Part shown: positions 11,784 to 23,040 of the stretch, one piece after another | Layout: each line of letters begins with the position of its first letter | Position numbering within the stretch: the stretch's first letter is position 1 | Assembly (NCBI RefSeq): GCF_963259705.1 | Contig: NC_081852.1 | Location: 64,266,000-64,329,999 of the forward strand | DNA length: 64,000 bases | Direction: 5' to 3' | Source of the DNA: Myotis daubentonii | Taxonomy: Eukaryota > Chordata > Mammalia > Chiroptera > Vespertilionidae | The notes under the pieces: generated by a model | Seen by the model: the letters and a program-made list of their open reading frames with translations, nothing else | Told to the model about the DNA's origin: nothing | Database searches by the model: none | Program-made: the position numbers and the translations under genes

Positions 11784-13842
11784 CTGGCCTGAGGAGAGGG
11801 TCCTAACCTGAGGAGAGGGTCCCGGCCTGAGGAGAGGGTCCCGGCCTGAGGAGAGGGTCCTAACCTGTGGAGAGGGTCCCAGCCTGTGGAGAGGGTCCCG
11901 GCCTGAGGAGAGGGTCCCGGCCTGTGGAGAGGGTCCTAACCTGAGGAGAGGGTCCCGGCCTGAGGAGAGGGTCCTAACCTGTGGAGAGGGTCCCAGCCTG
12001 TGGAGAGGGTCCCGGCCTGAGGAGAGGGTCCCGGCCTGTGGAGAGGGTCCCGGCCTGAGGAGAGGGTCCTAACCTGAAGAGAGGGTCCCGGCCTGCGGAG
12101 AGGGTCCTAACCTGAGGAGAGGGTCCTAACCTGAAGAGAGGGTCCCGGCCTGTGGAGAGGGTCCGGCCTGAGGAGAGGGTCCTAACCTGAGGAGAGGGTC
12201 CTAACCTGAAGAGAGGGTCCCGGCCTGCGGAGAGGGTCCTAACCTGAGGAGAGGGTCCTAACCTGAAGAGAGGGTCCCGGCCTGTGGAGAGGGTCCGGCC
12301 TGAGGAGAGGGTCCCGGCCTGCGGAGAGGGTCCGGCCTGTGGAGAGGGTCCTAACCTGAAGAGAGGGTCCCGGCCTGTGGAGAGGGTCCGGCCTGAGGAG
12401 AGGGTCCCGGCCTGTGGAGAGGGTCCCGGCCTGAGGAGAGGGTCCTAACCTGAGGAGAGGGTCCCGGCCTGAGGAGAGGGTCCCGGCCTGTGGAGAGGGT
12501 CCCGGCCTGAGGAGAGGGTCCCGGCCTGAGGAGAGGGTCCTAACCTGAAGAGAGGGTCCCGGCCTGCGGAGAGGGTCCCGGCCTGTGGAGAGGGTCCCGG
12601 CCTGAGGAGAGGGTCCTAACCTGAGGAGAGGGTCCCGGCCTGAGGAGAGGGTCCCGGCCTGTGGAGAGGGTCCCGGCCTGAGGAGAGGGTCCTAACCTGA
12701 GGAGAGGGTCCCGGCCTGAGGAGAGGGTCCTAACCTGAGGAGAGGGTCCCGGCCTGAGGAGAGGGTCCTAACCTGAGGAGAGGGTCCCGGCCTGTGGAGA
12801 GGGTCCTAACCTGAGGAGAGGGTCCCGGCCTGAGGAGAGAGTCCCGGCCTGAGGAGAGGGTCCCGGCCTGAGGAGAGGGTCCCGGCCTGAGGAGAGAGTC
12901 CCGGCCTGAGGAGAGGGTCCCGGCCTGTGGAGAGGGTCCCGGCCTGAGGAGAGGGTCCTAACCTGAGGAGAGGGTCCCGGCCTGAGGAGAGGGTCCCGGC
13001 CTGAGGAGAGGGTCCCGGCCTGAGGAGAGGGTCCTAACCTGAGGAGAGGGTCCTGGCCTGAGGAGAGGGTCCTAACCTGAGGAGAGGGTCCCGGCCTGAG
13101 GAGAGGGTCCCGGCCTGTGGAGAGGGTCCCGGCCTGAGGAGAGGGTCCTAACCTGAGGAGAGGGTCCCGGCCTGTGGAGAGGGTCCCGGCCTGTGGAGAG
13201 GGTCCTAACCTGAGGAGAGGGTCCCGGCCTGAGGAGAGGGTCCCGGCCTGAGGAGAGGGTCCCGGCCTGAGGAGAGAGTCCCGGCCTGAGGAGAGGGTCC
13301 TAACCTGAGGAGAGGGTCCCGGCCTGTGGAGAGGGTCCTAACCTGAGGAGAGGGTCCTGGCCTGAGGAGAGGGTCCTAACCTGAGGAGAGGGTCCTGGCC
13401 TGAGGAGAGGGTCCTAACCTGAGGAGAGGGTCCCGGCCTGAGGAGAGGGTCCCGGCCTGAGGAGAGGGTCCTAACCTGAGGAGAGGGTCCCGGCCTGTGG
13501 AGAGGGTCCTAACCTGAGGAGAGGGTCCTGGCCTGAGGAGAGGGTCCTAACCTGAGGAGAGAGTCCGGCCTGAGGAGAGGGTCCCGGCCTGAGGAGAGGG
13601 TCCCAGCCTGAGGAGAGGGTCCCGGCCTGAGGAGAGGGTCCCAGCCTGAGGAGAGGGTCCTAACCTGAGGAGAGAGTCCGGCCTGAGGAGAGGGTCCTGG
13701 CCTGAGGAGAGGGTCCCGGCCTGAGGAGAGAGTCCCGGCCTGAGGAGAGGGTCCTAACCTGAGGAGAGGGTCCCGGCCTGAGGAGAGAGTCCGGCCTGAG
13801 GAGAGGGTCCGGCCTGAGGAGAGGGTCCGGCCTGCGGAGAGG
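11784..13842. repeat. 2-kb minisatellite, 19-bp unit
   Basis: Roughly 108 tandem copies of CCTGAGGAGAGGGTCCCGG. Variation falls mainly at two places: GAGGAG/GTGGAG/GCGGAG/GAAGAG, and the junction CCCGG/CCTAA/CCTGG/CCGG. It is the longest minisatellite of the window. Confidence 0.97.
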
Positions 13843-14057
13843 CCGGGTGCAGTGACACACGCCTCGGTCTGAGCATCACTCAGCAGCTGAGTTGCCGCCG
13901 CGGCCGGAGGAGAGGCCTCTCCCCAGATGCGTCCTGACCCCTCGAGGGCAGAGTGGGCGGCACGGGGAGGGGAGAGGGAATGAAACCCCAGCCTCGGAAA
14001 GATTCCCAACCCTAAGAAACGGGAAGAAACACTAAAAATGTTCTTTTCACTCTTGTT

Positions 14058-14180
14058 TTTTTCTTGGGGATGTGGGAGACAGAGAGACAGACAGACAGAC
14101 AGACGTGGCTCGGCTGCCCCCTGAGCTCACCCTGAGTTCGGGACGACGCTCCAACCAGCTGAGCCCCACGGGCCGGGGCC
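14058..14180 (-). mobile_element. decayed Ves-like SINE fragment
   Basis: GACGCTCCAACCAGCTGAGC followed by CCCACGGGCCGGGGC is a reverse-oriented tRNA-like head, preceded by AGACAGAGAGACAGACAGAC. The middle is largely missing. Confidence 0.6.
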
Positions 14181-14960
14181 TAAAAATATGTAAATATGTG
14201 AGGCAGGGGCTGGGGGGCCCCACGGTGTGTCCTCTCCCGGTTGTCAAGCTTGATGCTTTGATAAAACTATTAGGGGCTTGGACTTGCCCCTGCAGGACCC
14301 CCGCACACAGAGGGGCCGCAGACCGGTGACCCCTCCAGGGAATTCCTCTGTGAGCTGTTTCCACCCGGCCCGCGCCCTCAGCACCCCCTCTTGTTAGTCA
14401 CCTGATCCTGAGGGTGAAGAGGGGGTGTTTCCCTCTCCAGGGGGTGGTCAGGGCCTTTGTGACCCACCCGGCTCACCCCTAGACCCGGGACTCGGTTTCC
14501 CCACCGCTGGAAGGAAAGGCGACCGGCCCCATGGGCTCCGAGGCCTCGAGCGGCTCTAACCTTCCTGGGCCCCAGCGTCGCCTTTAAAAGTTTGGTGCGT
14601 TTCTCAGAGATGTTATCTCGCCTGTTTGAAGAAGCAGAACTTCGTGTTGCCCAAAGCACAGACACGTAATCCCTGTTATCTGTGACTACACGTCTGGAAC
14701 CGTTTCTGGTATCTCCCTTCCTCTCGATAATTAAAAGGCTTTAGAGATAATTCTCATGTTACGTTAATGATTGAACCAGCTAAGAAGGAAGCACATTGCC
14801 ACAAGTACTTACTCGTTCCAAGAGGATTGAGGTTTTAAATGTTTAATGTGTAAACACTGGGGCTCAGACAAACATAACTGTGTGGACACGGAAGTTCGGG
14901 AGATTGAAATCCAGGGACACCCTGTGCGTGGGGCCAGGCTGTCCACGGTGCAGCCTCCCG

Positions 14961-15397
14961 GCCATGTGAACAAGGGGGCGGGGCCACGAGAACAAGGGGG
15001 CGGGCCATGTGAACAAGGGGCGGGGCATGTGAACAAGGGGGCGGGGCCATGTGAACAAGGGGCGGGCCATGTGAACAAGGGGCGGGGCCATGTGAACAAG
15101 GGGGCGGGCCACGTGAACAAGGGGGCGGGGCCATGTGAACAAGGGGGCGGGGCCATGTGAACAAGGGGCGAGGCCATGTGATCAAGGGGGCGGGGCCATG
15201 TGAACAAGGGGGCGGGGCATGTGAACAAGGGGGCGGGCCACGTGAACAGGGGACGGGGCCATGTGAACAAGGGGCGAGGCCATGTGATCAAGGGGGCGGG
15301 GCCATGTGAACAAGGGGGCGGGGCATGTGAACAAGGGGGCGGGCCACGTGAACAAGGGGGCGGGGCCATGTGAATAAGGGGGCGGCGCCACGTGAAG
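14961..15397. repeat. minisatellite, about 22-23-bp GC-box unit
   Basis: About 19 copies of GGCCATGTGAACAAGGGGGC with GGGGCGGGGC at the joins. Length differences come from runs of G and from GGGCC/GGGGCC. The repeated HMAPP/FTWPRPL frames on the minus strand are translations of the array. Confidence 0.96.
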
Positions 15398-15749
15398 ACA
15401 GAAGCTGAGATTGAAGGGATGCAGCCAGGAGCCAAGGAGCCCCAGGAGCCCCAGAAGCCGAAGAGGCAGGAAGGACCTCCCGGGGGCACAGCCCCGACGT
15501 CAGGCTCCGGCCCAGCACGGAGAGAGCGCACGTTCCTGTTGGTCTCGGCCAGTCTTAGCTTCGGAGCAGCAGCCCCAGGAAACGGCCCCTCCTGCCTTTT
15601 CAGGGTTTGACCAGCGAGCGAGGGAGCTGGGAATCCCAGCACCAACCAGCCAGGCTGCCTGACGGGATTGGGAGACAGTCACACTGGCTCGTGCCTGAGC
15701 CCGGAGTGAGCAGGGGCCTCCCTCCATCTCTGGGACCAGCTCAGCCACC

Positions 15750-15836
15750 GTCTGTCTGCCTGTCTGTCTGTCTGTCTGTCTCTCCGTGTGTGTGTGTGTG
15801 TGTGTCCACACCCCCCCATTTCTGTCTGTCTGTCTC

Positions 15837-15867
<31 letters not shown>

Positions 15868-15940
15868 CTCTGTCCACACCCCCCCATTTCTGTCTGTCTG
15901 TCTCTGTTTCCTCCCGTCTCTGTCTGTCCCTGTGTGTGTC
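15750..15940. repeat. (TGTC)n and (TG)n compound microsatellite
   Basis: (TGTC)n, CTCCG(TG)n, then CCACACCCCCCCATTTCTG. The whole CTGTCTCTCCGTGTG...CCCCATTT block is itself duplicated once. Confidence 0.95.
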
Positions 15941-16425
15941 CAGCAATCCCACTCTGCGGTTCTACCCAAAAGGACCGAAAGCAGAACCTCGGGCGCCTGC
16001 ACGCTGTGTTCCCAGCGGCATGTTCACTGCGGCCCGAAGGCGGGGCCGTGCTGGTGTCCACGGGCGGATGGCGGGGAAACAGCGGAGTCCGGCCGTAGGA
16101 AGGAATGTCACAGCCTTGGGCGTGAGGGAGGTTCTGCCTCGTGCTGAGCCTGGAGGAGCTGGAGGAGGTGCCGAGTGAGAGAAGCCGGTCACAGCAGCAC
16201 ACGGGCGGGGGGTCCCTGTGCTGAGGCACCTGGGGAGGCAGGGATGCTGGGAGCCGGGGGGGGGGGGTCTCATGGGACGGTGTCCGCTGGGAAGAGGTGA
16301 AGGTTCTGGGAGGGGAAGGTGGTGGTGATTGCCCAGCAGGGTGGCCTCTTGGGCGAAGGCACTGCCCCTTAGAAGTGGGTTCACTGTCGGTTCTGTTGCT
16401 TGTATTTTACCACAATGACAACTGC
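15940..16425 (+). mobile_element. old L1 3' end
   Basis: Ordered landmarks of the ORF2/3' UTR region are seen: GTTCTACCCAAAAGGACCGA (TACCCAAAAGAATTGAAAGC class), GCATGTTCACTGCGGC, TGGTGTCCACGGGCGGATGG, AGAAGCCGGTCACAGCAGCA, GAAGGTTCTGGGAGG and finally TGTATTTTACCACAATGACA. CpG content is raised and divergence heavy. It is non-coding. Confidence 0.78.
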
Positions 16426-16680
16426 CTCCCCGTCCGTCTCCAGGTCCTTTCCCTGCTCTGGTGAGAACAGCAGCATCTGCTGTGCAGACTAGGGAACACT
16501 CGCTCTGCGATCTTAACGCGGCCTCGTGTGAGCTCAATGCTCTGCACTGAAAACTGGCGTCACACAGTGTAACGGTGAAGAAAAATGCACCATTTTTATT
16601 AATTTATTAGTATTAATTTTATTAGCATTTATTCAGAATATCGATGATGTAAATTTTTATTTTTTACTTAGAACCACATT

Positions 16681-16732
16681 AGCCTGGCTGGCGTGGCTCG
16701 GTAGTTGAGTGCTGATCTATGAACCAGGAGTG
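16681..16732 (+). mobile_element. Ves SINE, head only
   Basis: AGCCTGGCTGGCGTGGCTCG followed by GTAGTTGAGTGCTGATC and GAACCAGGAG is the first 50 bp of a Ves SINE. The rest is absent and the sequence changes abruptly. Confidence 0.75.
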
Positions 16733-16929
16733 TCCTTTCTCTCCGGGACCCGAAGACGCCGACGATGCCCGTGCCTCAGTTTCCCCTGCGCCAGGGGCGG
16801 GGGTTGCTGTGGAAGCCGTGCTGGGTGAGCCAGGCTGTCGCTTCTCCCTCGCCCTCTGATAGCGTCGGCGCCTTCGGGTCCCGGAGAGAAAGGACACTCG
16901 TCTGGGGGGAGCCTTACGGACGAGACACA

Positions 16930-17098
16930 GGGCACAGGTTTCACTTCATTCCCACAGCGTTCCTAGAAGGTCATAGCGACCCCCTCTTACTGGCAGGGAA
17001 ACCGAGGCTCATGGAAGGCAGGTAACGTGCCCACAGTCACCTGGCCCGTAACCAGGAGACCAGAGAACCGGACCCACCTGACTCGGCCACCGCGTGTC
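16930..17098 (+). mobile_element. MIR fragment
   Basis: TTACTGGCAGGGAAACCGAG, GCTCATGGAAGGCAGGTAAC, GTGCCCACAGTCACCTGGCC and AACCGGACCCACCTGACTC match the MIR consensus order. Confidence 0.75.
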
Positions 17099-17539
17099 TA
17101 GTCACGTTCCTGTTGCCCGAATTCCTTCAGTTTAGCAGGCGGCAGCCACAGGGTCATCCGGGATGGAGAGCAGTTAGCAGTCGAGCTCCGGTTAATAAAA
17201 TTCTCTGGTGATTCATTCCTTGGTTCTCAAGCTACATCACGATCATAAGAGTTAAGAGCAAGATCCAGAAGAAGAATTCTTTTGGCAAATGTTTGGACCA
17301 TCTGCCGCCGTAGCGCCGTTGGCCCTGGGCCCTGGTGCGTGGAGCACCCTCGTCTGAGCGATGTTCACTCGGTGCCTTCTCAGTTTCCCTCTGCCATCTG
17401 CGTCCGTGGCCACGGCGCCTGCCCAGCAGGCTGTGTTCACATGTTTATCGGCAAAAGGAAGTGCACTCCGGATAGCTGTGTTGTTCTTGATGATTGATTG
17501 ATGATTGATTGATTTGTTGTTCACCATTCATGTATTCCC

Positions 17540-17634
17540 TGGTTGCTTCCTGTGTGCCCTGCCCGGGACCGAGCCACACCCTGGGGGTGCCAGGGTGACG
17601 CTCCAACCCCCTGAGCACCGGCCCGGCTGGGGTG
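17540..17634 (-). mobile_element. decayed SINE fragment
   Basis: GTGACGCTCCAACCCCCTGA followed by GCACCGGCCCGGCTGGGG reads as a reverse-oriented tRNA-like head, with a possible B-box relic GGGACCGAGCC. Divergence is high. Confidence 0.5.
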
Positions 17635-18316
17635 ACCTCTTCGAGGACGCAGTGAGACCGAGCACAGGAGCTGGCGAGGGCGGGAGGCGCAGGGAACAGC
17701 GAGGATCAGGCAGGAGCAGGTCTGCAGCGGATTCCCACCCTGCAGCGCGGGCGGCCCCTCCCCTCCCCTGCGAACGGCCGTCCGGGGCCTGGCAGTGACC
17801 CGAGGGCCCGCTCCACGCCGCTCTCGGCCTGCCTGCGTCGTGAGGGACGGTCTGTGCCTCCCTGAGTTGCACGAGGGGCTCAGCCTCTCCTCTGGGCTGC
17901 ACCGTGGTCTCCATGGAGCAGGCGGGTGTCGAGGTTTCCCAGGGCCAGCCTGCAGCCGTGGTTGTCTTCTGCTCACGGACTCGGGTCTGTCTCTGACCCT
18001 GATCCCGACCCTGAGCTCGTACGAAGGACCAGGCCGGGACGAGGCCTGAGGCTGCGGAGAGGACGAAAGTGACCCTCAGCGGGCGGCGGCTGGCCTCGAC
18101 CCTCGGGCCCCGTTCAATCTGTGGGTGCATTACTCCCAGCCAGCCGCGTCCCTTTACCAACCAGTGCTGCTCTGACCTCACATTCGTCGCATCAGCTTAC
18201 AATCCATGGTGACCATTGGGCGATGTTTTCAGAGGGGAGACGCGTACTCTTCCATCTTTCCCAGTTCACCCATTCGTTCCTATTAAACATCTTAATGTTG
18301 ACATTGTTGCAGGTGC

Positions 18317-18872
18317 CTCCCTCTCCTCCCACCTTGGCCCACCCCTTCTCCCCCCGCCTTGGCCCACCCCCTCTCCCCCCCGCCTTGGCCCACCCCCTCT
18401 CCCCCCCGCCTTGGCCCACCCCCTCTCCCCCCACCTTGGCCCACTCCCTCTCCCCCCCCGCCTTGGCCCACTCCCTCTCCCCCACCTTGGCCCACCCCCT
18501 CTCCCCCCGCCTTGGCCCACCCCCTCTCCCCCCACCTTGGCCCACTCCCTCTCCCCCACCTTGGCCCACCCCCTCTCCCCACACCTTGGCCCACTCCCTC
18601 TCCCCCACCTTGGCCCACCCCCTCTCCCCACACCTTGGCCCACCCCCTCTCCCCACACCTTGGCCCACCCCCTCTCCTCCCGCCTTGGCCCACCCCCTCT
18701 CCCCCCGCCTTGGCCCACCCCCTCTCCCCCCGCCTTGGCCCACTCCCTCTCCCCCACCTTGGCCCACTCCCTCTCCCCCACCTTGGCCCACCCCCTCTCC
18801 CCCCACCTTGGCCCACCCCCTCTCCCCCCACCTTGGCCCACTCCCTCTCCCCCACCTTGGCCCACCCCCCTC
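18317..18872. repeat. minisatellite, 22-24-bp unit CCTTGGCCCACCCCCTCTCC
   Basis: About 24 copies with CCCCCT/CTCCCT and ACA/CCG/CCA alternatives. All six frames stay open over it and yield proline- or glycine-rich pseudo-proteins. Confidence 0.97.
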
Positions 18873-20959
18873 CCTGTGCAGCTGCGTTTTGCTTTCTCAG
18901 GTTTGGCCTCCAGGGCTCACCCTCCTGGCTCTGATGACATTTCTAAGGATGTTTGTGAACTTGAGCATTGGCTGCAAGCGGCTGGGGGATCCCTTCTACG
19001 AAGCCTCTCCCGGCCATAAAAATAAAAGGAACGGTGCCGATGGCGGCCCAGGAGGGAGCTGCTGGGGCTCGGCCGGAGCTCCGCGGCTCTTCCCTGTCTT
19101 GGCCGGAACTGCAGGGAGGAGTCCTCAGCGCCCGCCTGTTTCTTTAAGACGGACATGCCTGGTGTGGGAGCCCAGAGGTTTGCACGGACAGAAGGATGGA
19201 CGGACTGACGGACGTTGGAAACTCTGAGCCGCGCCCGCAGTTCCATCGCCGCGGAGACAGCGCTCACTTCAGGAGAACACTGGGCCTCTGTGCTCAGCCC
19301 GTCTGCTGCCTTTGGACCCAGCAGGGACATTGGAATCTGTCGGCAGCGCGGCCAGGATGCCCGTGCCCGAGCGTCAGCACGGGACCCTCAGCAGTGGCTT
19401 TTATTGTTCATGAAGCCGCAGAGACAGCGCCGAGTGGCTCCAGATGTGGCCCCACAAGGCCGCTCTCCACGGCCGGCCTGTGAGAACGCACTTTACAATT
19501 CTGGGAGGCGGCCGCGGGCCGGGCTGTTTCGGGACACGGCACGTCGGGCGGCTCTGCCTTCCTGCTCTCTGCTCCCCTCGCTCCCCTGCTTTTCCTTAGT
19601 TTTTAAAGTATTTTTAAAAAAATATGTTTTAATTGATTTCAGAGAGGAAGGGAGAGGGAGAGAGAGAGAGAGAAACATCACTGATGAGAGAGAACCATGG
19701 ACTGGATGCCTCCTGTACACGCCCCCCACTGGGGATCGAGCCCTCAACCCCGGCCTGTGCCCTTGGCCGGAATTGAACCTTGGGCCCTTCCGTCTGCAGG
19801 CGGGCGCTCTATCCACTGAGCAAACCGGCCAGGGCAGTGTCTTCTACTCTAAAGGCTGCTTGAAACAGGCATTTCAGAAGGAGCATCCTGCGCCCGAGGA
19901 GTGGGGTGTGGGCGATGCTGGCAGCGTCGAGCGTCATACGAGGCCGTGGCTCCTGTGGTTCTGGGACAGGACGCCGGCCTGATTCAGGAGGTTAAGGGAC
20001 CCAGGCGTAAGCCAATCAGTGCAGTGCATTTTCCCCAGACACTCCGATTGGTCGAGAGATGGGCATGTGACTCCAACTGAGCCAGAGAGATGCTATGCGA
20101 TCCTGTGCTCTATGTACTTATATTTCTCCACATACGTAACATACCACGTTAGAGAGCGTATGTTCTTTCCGAGTGTTTATGAAATAACTGTAGATGTGGA
20201 TTGCTGACTCGGCGTGAAGGCCGCGTTCCAGCATAGAGGCGACTTCAGCGTGTTGAAATGGCAGAAGGAGAGTAGCTGCGTTTTCTGGACACGCGGCAAC
20301 GCAGGAGAAATGAGAGAGACAGACAGCGAGGCCTCCGCCTCCACCCCTTTGAGAGGCCAGCAAGCAAGGCTGCTGCCGGGATGACTGAGCTGAGTGAACG
20401 CTGTTCTCAGGGGAAACCTCACGGCTGTGAATCCCCCCATTTCCCATCAGAAGGAGTGAAGTCCGTCCGCAACTCAGAGCTGTCAGACCTACAGCAGAGG
20501 AAATAAAGATGAAAAGCTTGAGGCTGAATTTAAACCAGAAAACCAAAACGCAGTGTAGTTCATTAACTAATGAAAGCTATGGAAAACCGAAAAAGCAAGT
20601 CATGATCTACCGTAATTAATGAAGGAAAAAGGGTCAGGAAATACAACGATCCGAAAATTGGACAAAAGAAAGGCAGGTAACCACCCTGTAGGGGGAACGT
20701 TTTTAAAGGGGTGCTTCGTAAGACTGTGGAAATGAATTTTAAAACTTGGATGATGCGGACAATCACTTTAGAAATAAGACATTTTTTACCTCAAGAAGAC
20801 AGAAATCCTGAAATTAGCTTCAAGACAATGATTCCTGAAAGGAGCCAGGCCCAGGCAGCCTGCAGGGCTCAAGCCATCAGAGAGCAGACAACACGGAATT
20901 GTGAAGATTGTCCCAGAACTCAGAGAAGGGGTGCTTCTCGATGCGTTCATTGTTGTGAT
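18873..20959. other. intergenic stretch, unclassified
   Basis: The Ves SINE at 19606 is the only clear element. 20000-20120, with GCCAATCAGTGCAGTGCATT and GGGCATGTGACTCCAACTGA, looks like an old mammalian repeat that I cannot name. No coding evidence. Confidence 0.45.
19606..19836 (-). mobile_element. Ves SINE
   Basis: Reverse-oriented copy with TTTTAATTGATTTCAGAGAG, CACTGGGGATCGAGCC, GGAATTGAACCTTGGGC and a CTATCCACTGAGCAAACCGG end. Confidence 0.95.
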
Positions 20960-21400
20960 AGAACCAGAACAACACTGTAACCAAGCGTATCAGAGAGACG
21001 CTGTAAATCCTAAACAGAATATCAGCAAGTAGAATCCACTGGTGTCAGTGGGTCATTATCATAACTGACATATAACATCTGTCCACGCCAGCACAAGCAA
21101 CCAAAACAAAATGTGTAAGTGCTGGAAAGAAGCAAACAAAATGTTTATTATTTGAAGATAAAATGATTAGGTACCAGAAAAAACTCATGCGAATAAACAG
21201 AGAAAACCATTTGAAACAATGGCATTATACTCCATTCCAAAACAAATATACAAAAAAAAAATACTTTCACACTAAAAAAAAACACACCAGGAAGTATAAT
21301 GAATAACATTCCATTCATAATGACAATTTATATATAGTAATGATCAGAGATTTACTCTATATAGAAAACTACATGCTCTATGGGCAATAAAGGAGATTTG
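20960..21400 (+). mobile_element. probable L1 ORF2 remnant in an AT-rich pocket
   Basis: AAATCCTAAACAGAATATCA followed by GCAAGTAGAATCCACTG resembles the ORF2 stretch AATCCTCAACAAAATACTAGC. TAGGTACCAGAAAAAACTCA and CATTCCATTCATAATGACAA fit the later order. Many indels; no frame. Confidence 0.5.
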
Positions 21401-21787
21401 ATAAAATGTACCTTTTAGATATTCTAACTTTGTGAAGTAGGAGGAGAAGAATTGTTTGTGTTTCCGCTGTAAGATTTGACAGTAGAGTTCCGCTTGGGAG
21501 AGAACTGGCTTTTTGTTAAGCCAGACACCTCGTTGGGCTGGTTTGGTTTCGCAAAGATAATTCCTGTGCCTCACCGTCAGGGACTGGAGTTAAGCCGGCA
21601 GACTGGGCCGGAGGGGTGAACAGGAAAAGGAGGGACGAGATCAAAGTCAGGGGCCCAGCTGGAGCTTAAAGAGAAAGTGAGGACCTTCTTCCAGTCAGAG
21701 GATGAGCAGAGGGGCTTTTCAGGGTAAAGGCACTTGTGCTCCCTCATAATGGGACCCATTCGGAGAGCCTCCAGCGTTTGATGATAG

Positions 21788-22193
21788 GGGGGTGGTGGTG
21801 GGGGTGACGGTGGTGGTAGTGGGGGTGATGATGGTGATGGTGGAGATGATGATGGTGGTGGTGATGGTGACAATAGTGATGATGATGATTGATGATGGTG
21901 ATGATGGAGATGATGGTGATGGTGATGATGGTGACAATAGTGATGATGATGATGGCGATGATGATGGTGATGATGATGGTGATGATGATGATGGTGGTGA
22001 TGATGATGGTGGTGATGATGATGGTGGTGATGATGATGGTGGTGATGATGATGGTGGTGATGATGATTGATGATGGTGATGATGATGGTGATGATGATGG
22101 TGATGATGATGATGGTGGTGATGATGATGGTGGTGATGATGATGGTGATGATGATATCGATGATGGAGATGGTGATAGTGATGGTGATGGTGA
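21788..22193. repeat. (GAT/GGT)n trinucleotide array
   Basis: About 400 bp of GATGATGGTGATGATGATGG-type repeats with an internal higher order GGTGATGATGAT unit. The minus strand gives a spurious poly-His frame. Confidence 0.97.
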
Positions 22194-22945
22194 ATGACCG
22201 GGAGGAGGGGCTTTGGGCTGTGGACGCCAGCAGATCCAGGACGTACTGCGTGCGGCTGCTGTGGCTGAGCCCAGTCCACTAACTGGGTCTCTGCTACATG
22301 GATCAGGTGTCAAGGCCAGTTTTCCTTGTTGGTTTAACCTTTTCTCGCAGGTCCCTCCGCTCCATCCGCCAGGGGCACCTGGTGCGTCCTCACCTTGGCC
22401 CAGGTTCCCGGGAGTCTCACCGTCCGCTGCCCCCACACGCACTCTCACACGCCCCCAAGCTGTGCGCGCTGCTCCTCGGACCCGTCCTCTCTGCTCCGTG
22501 CGGCTTCCTGACCCTCAGCGCCCACGGGAAGACCTGGCCCCCTCGCTCGGGGCCTTGCTGATGCAGGCTTCCCGACCAGCCACTTCCTGGACCACCAGGG
22601 CGCCGTCCGGTCAGCATTGGCTCGGCTCTGACCGCGGCCCAGCCAGAGCGGGTGCCCCCTGAAGGCAGGGCCTCGCTCGCCCGCCCCCTGGTGTCCCCAG
22701 AGCGGCCCCGTCTCGGTGTAAAGTGGACGAGAGCCGATTGTCACACGGGGGCGTGTGGTCGGGGGACGGGCTCGCAGGGTTTCCTTTTCCATTGAGTTGT
22801 TTTCTGGGAACTTCCCTCACCAGGAGGGTCTGTCTTTAATAAATTCAGGACGCGTTTCTTCCTCCAGTCAGTTTCCCTGATTTCCCGATATCAGAGCGGA
22901 GGGAGGAGCTTATAATTTACTCTCTGGCATCTGCCTCGCATCGGA

Positions 22946-23040
22946 TTTTTAAAGTCTTTATTGTTGAAAGTATTACAGATCCCCCTTTTCCCCACGGACC
23001 CCTGCTAGCCCGCCCCGCCCCCCGCTCTCTCCTTGGTTTT
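22946..23040 (-). repeat. bat interspersed repeat, L1 3' UTR-like
   Basis: TTTTTAAAGTCTTTATTGTT followed by GAAAGTATTACAGATCCCCC is the third copy of the repeat seen at 4970 and 8690. Confidence 0.5.

Larger units (their letters stand above)
16426..18316. other. intergenic stretch with SINE and MIR fragments
   Basis: An AT-rich patch lies at 16570-16680 and a TTGATTGATGATTGATTGAT run at about 17490. No gene is seen. Confidence 0.55.

Noticed and set aside
11784..13842. Possible CRISPR-like array
   Set aside because: Units are contiguous with no unique spacers, and the DNA is mammalian. It is a minisatellite.
18121..19227. 368-codon proline-rich frame and its glycine-rich antisense
   Set aside because: Minisatellite translation. 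All frames are open over 18317-18872.
21719..22448. Poly-His and Ser/Pro frames over the trinucleotide array
   Set aside because: Produced by (GAT/GGT)n read on the minus strand. No flanking coding context.
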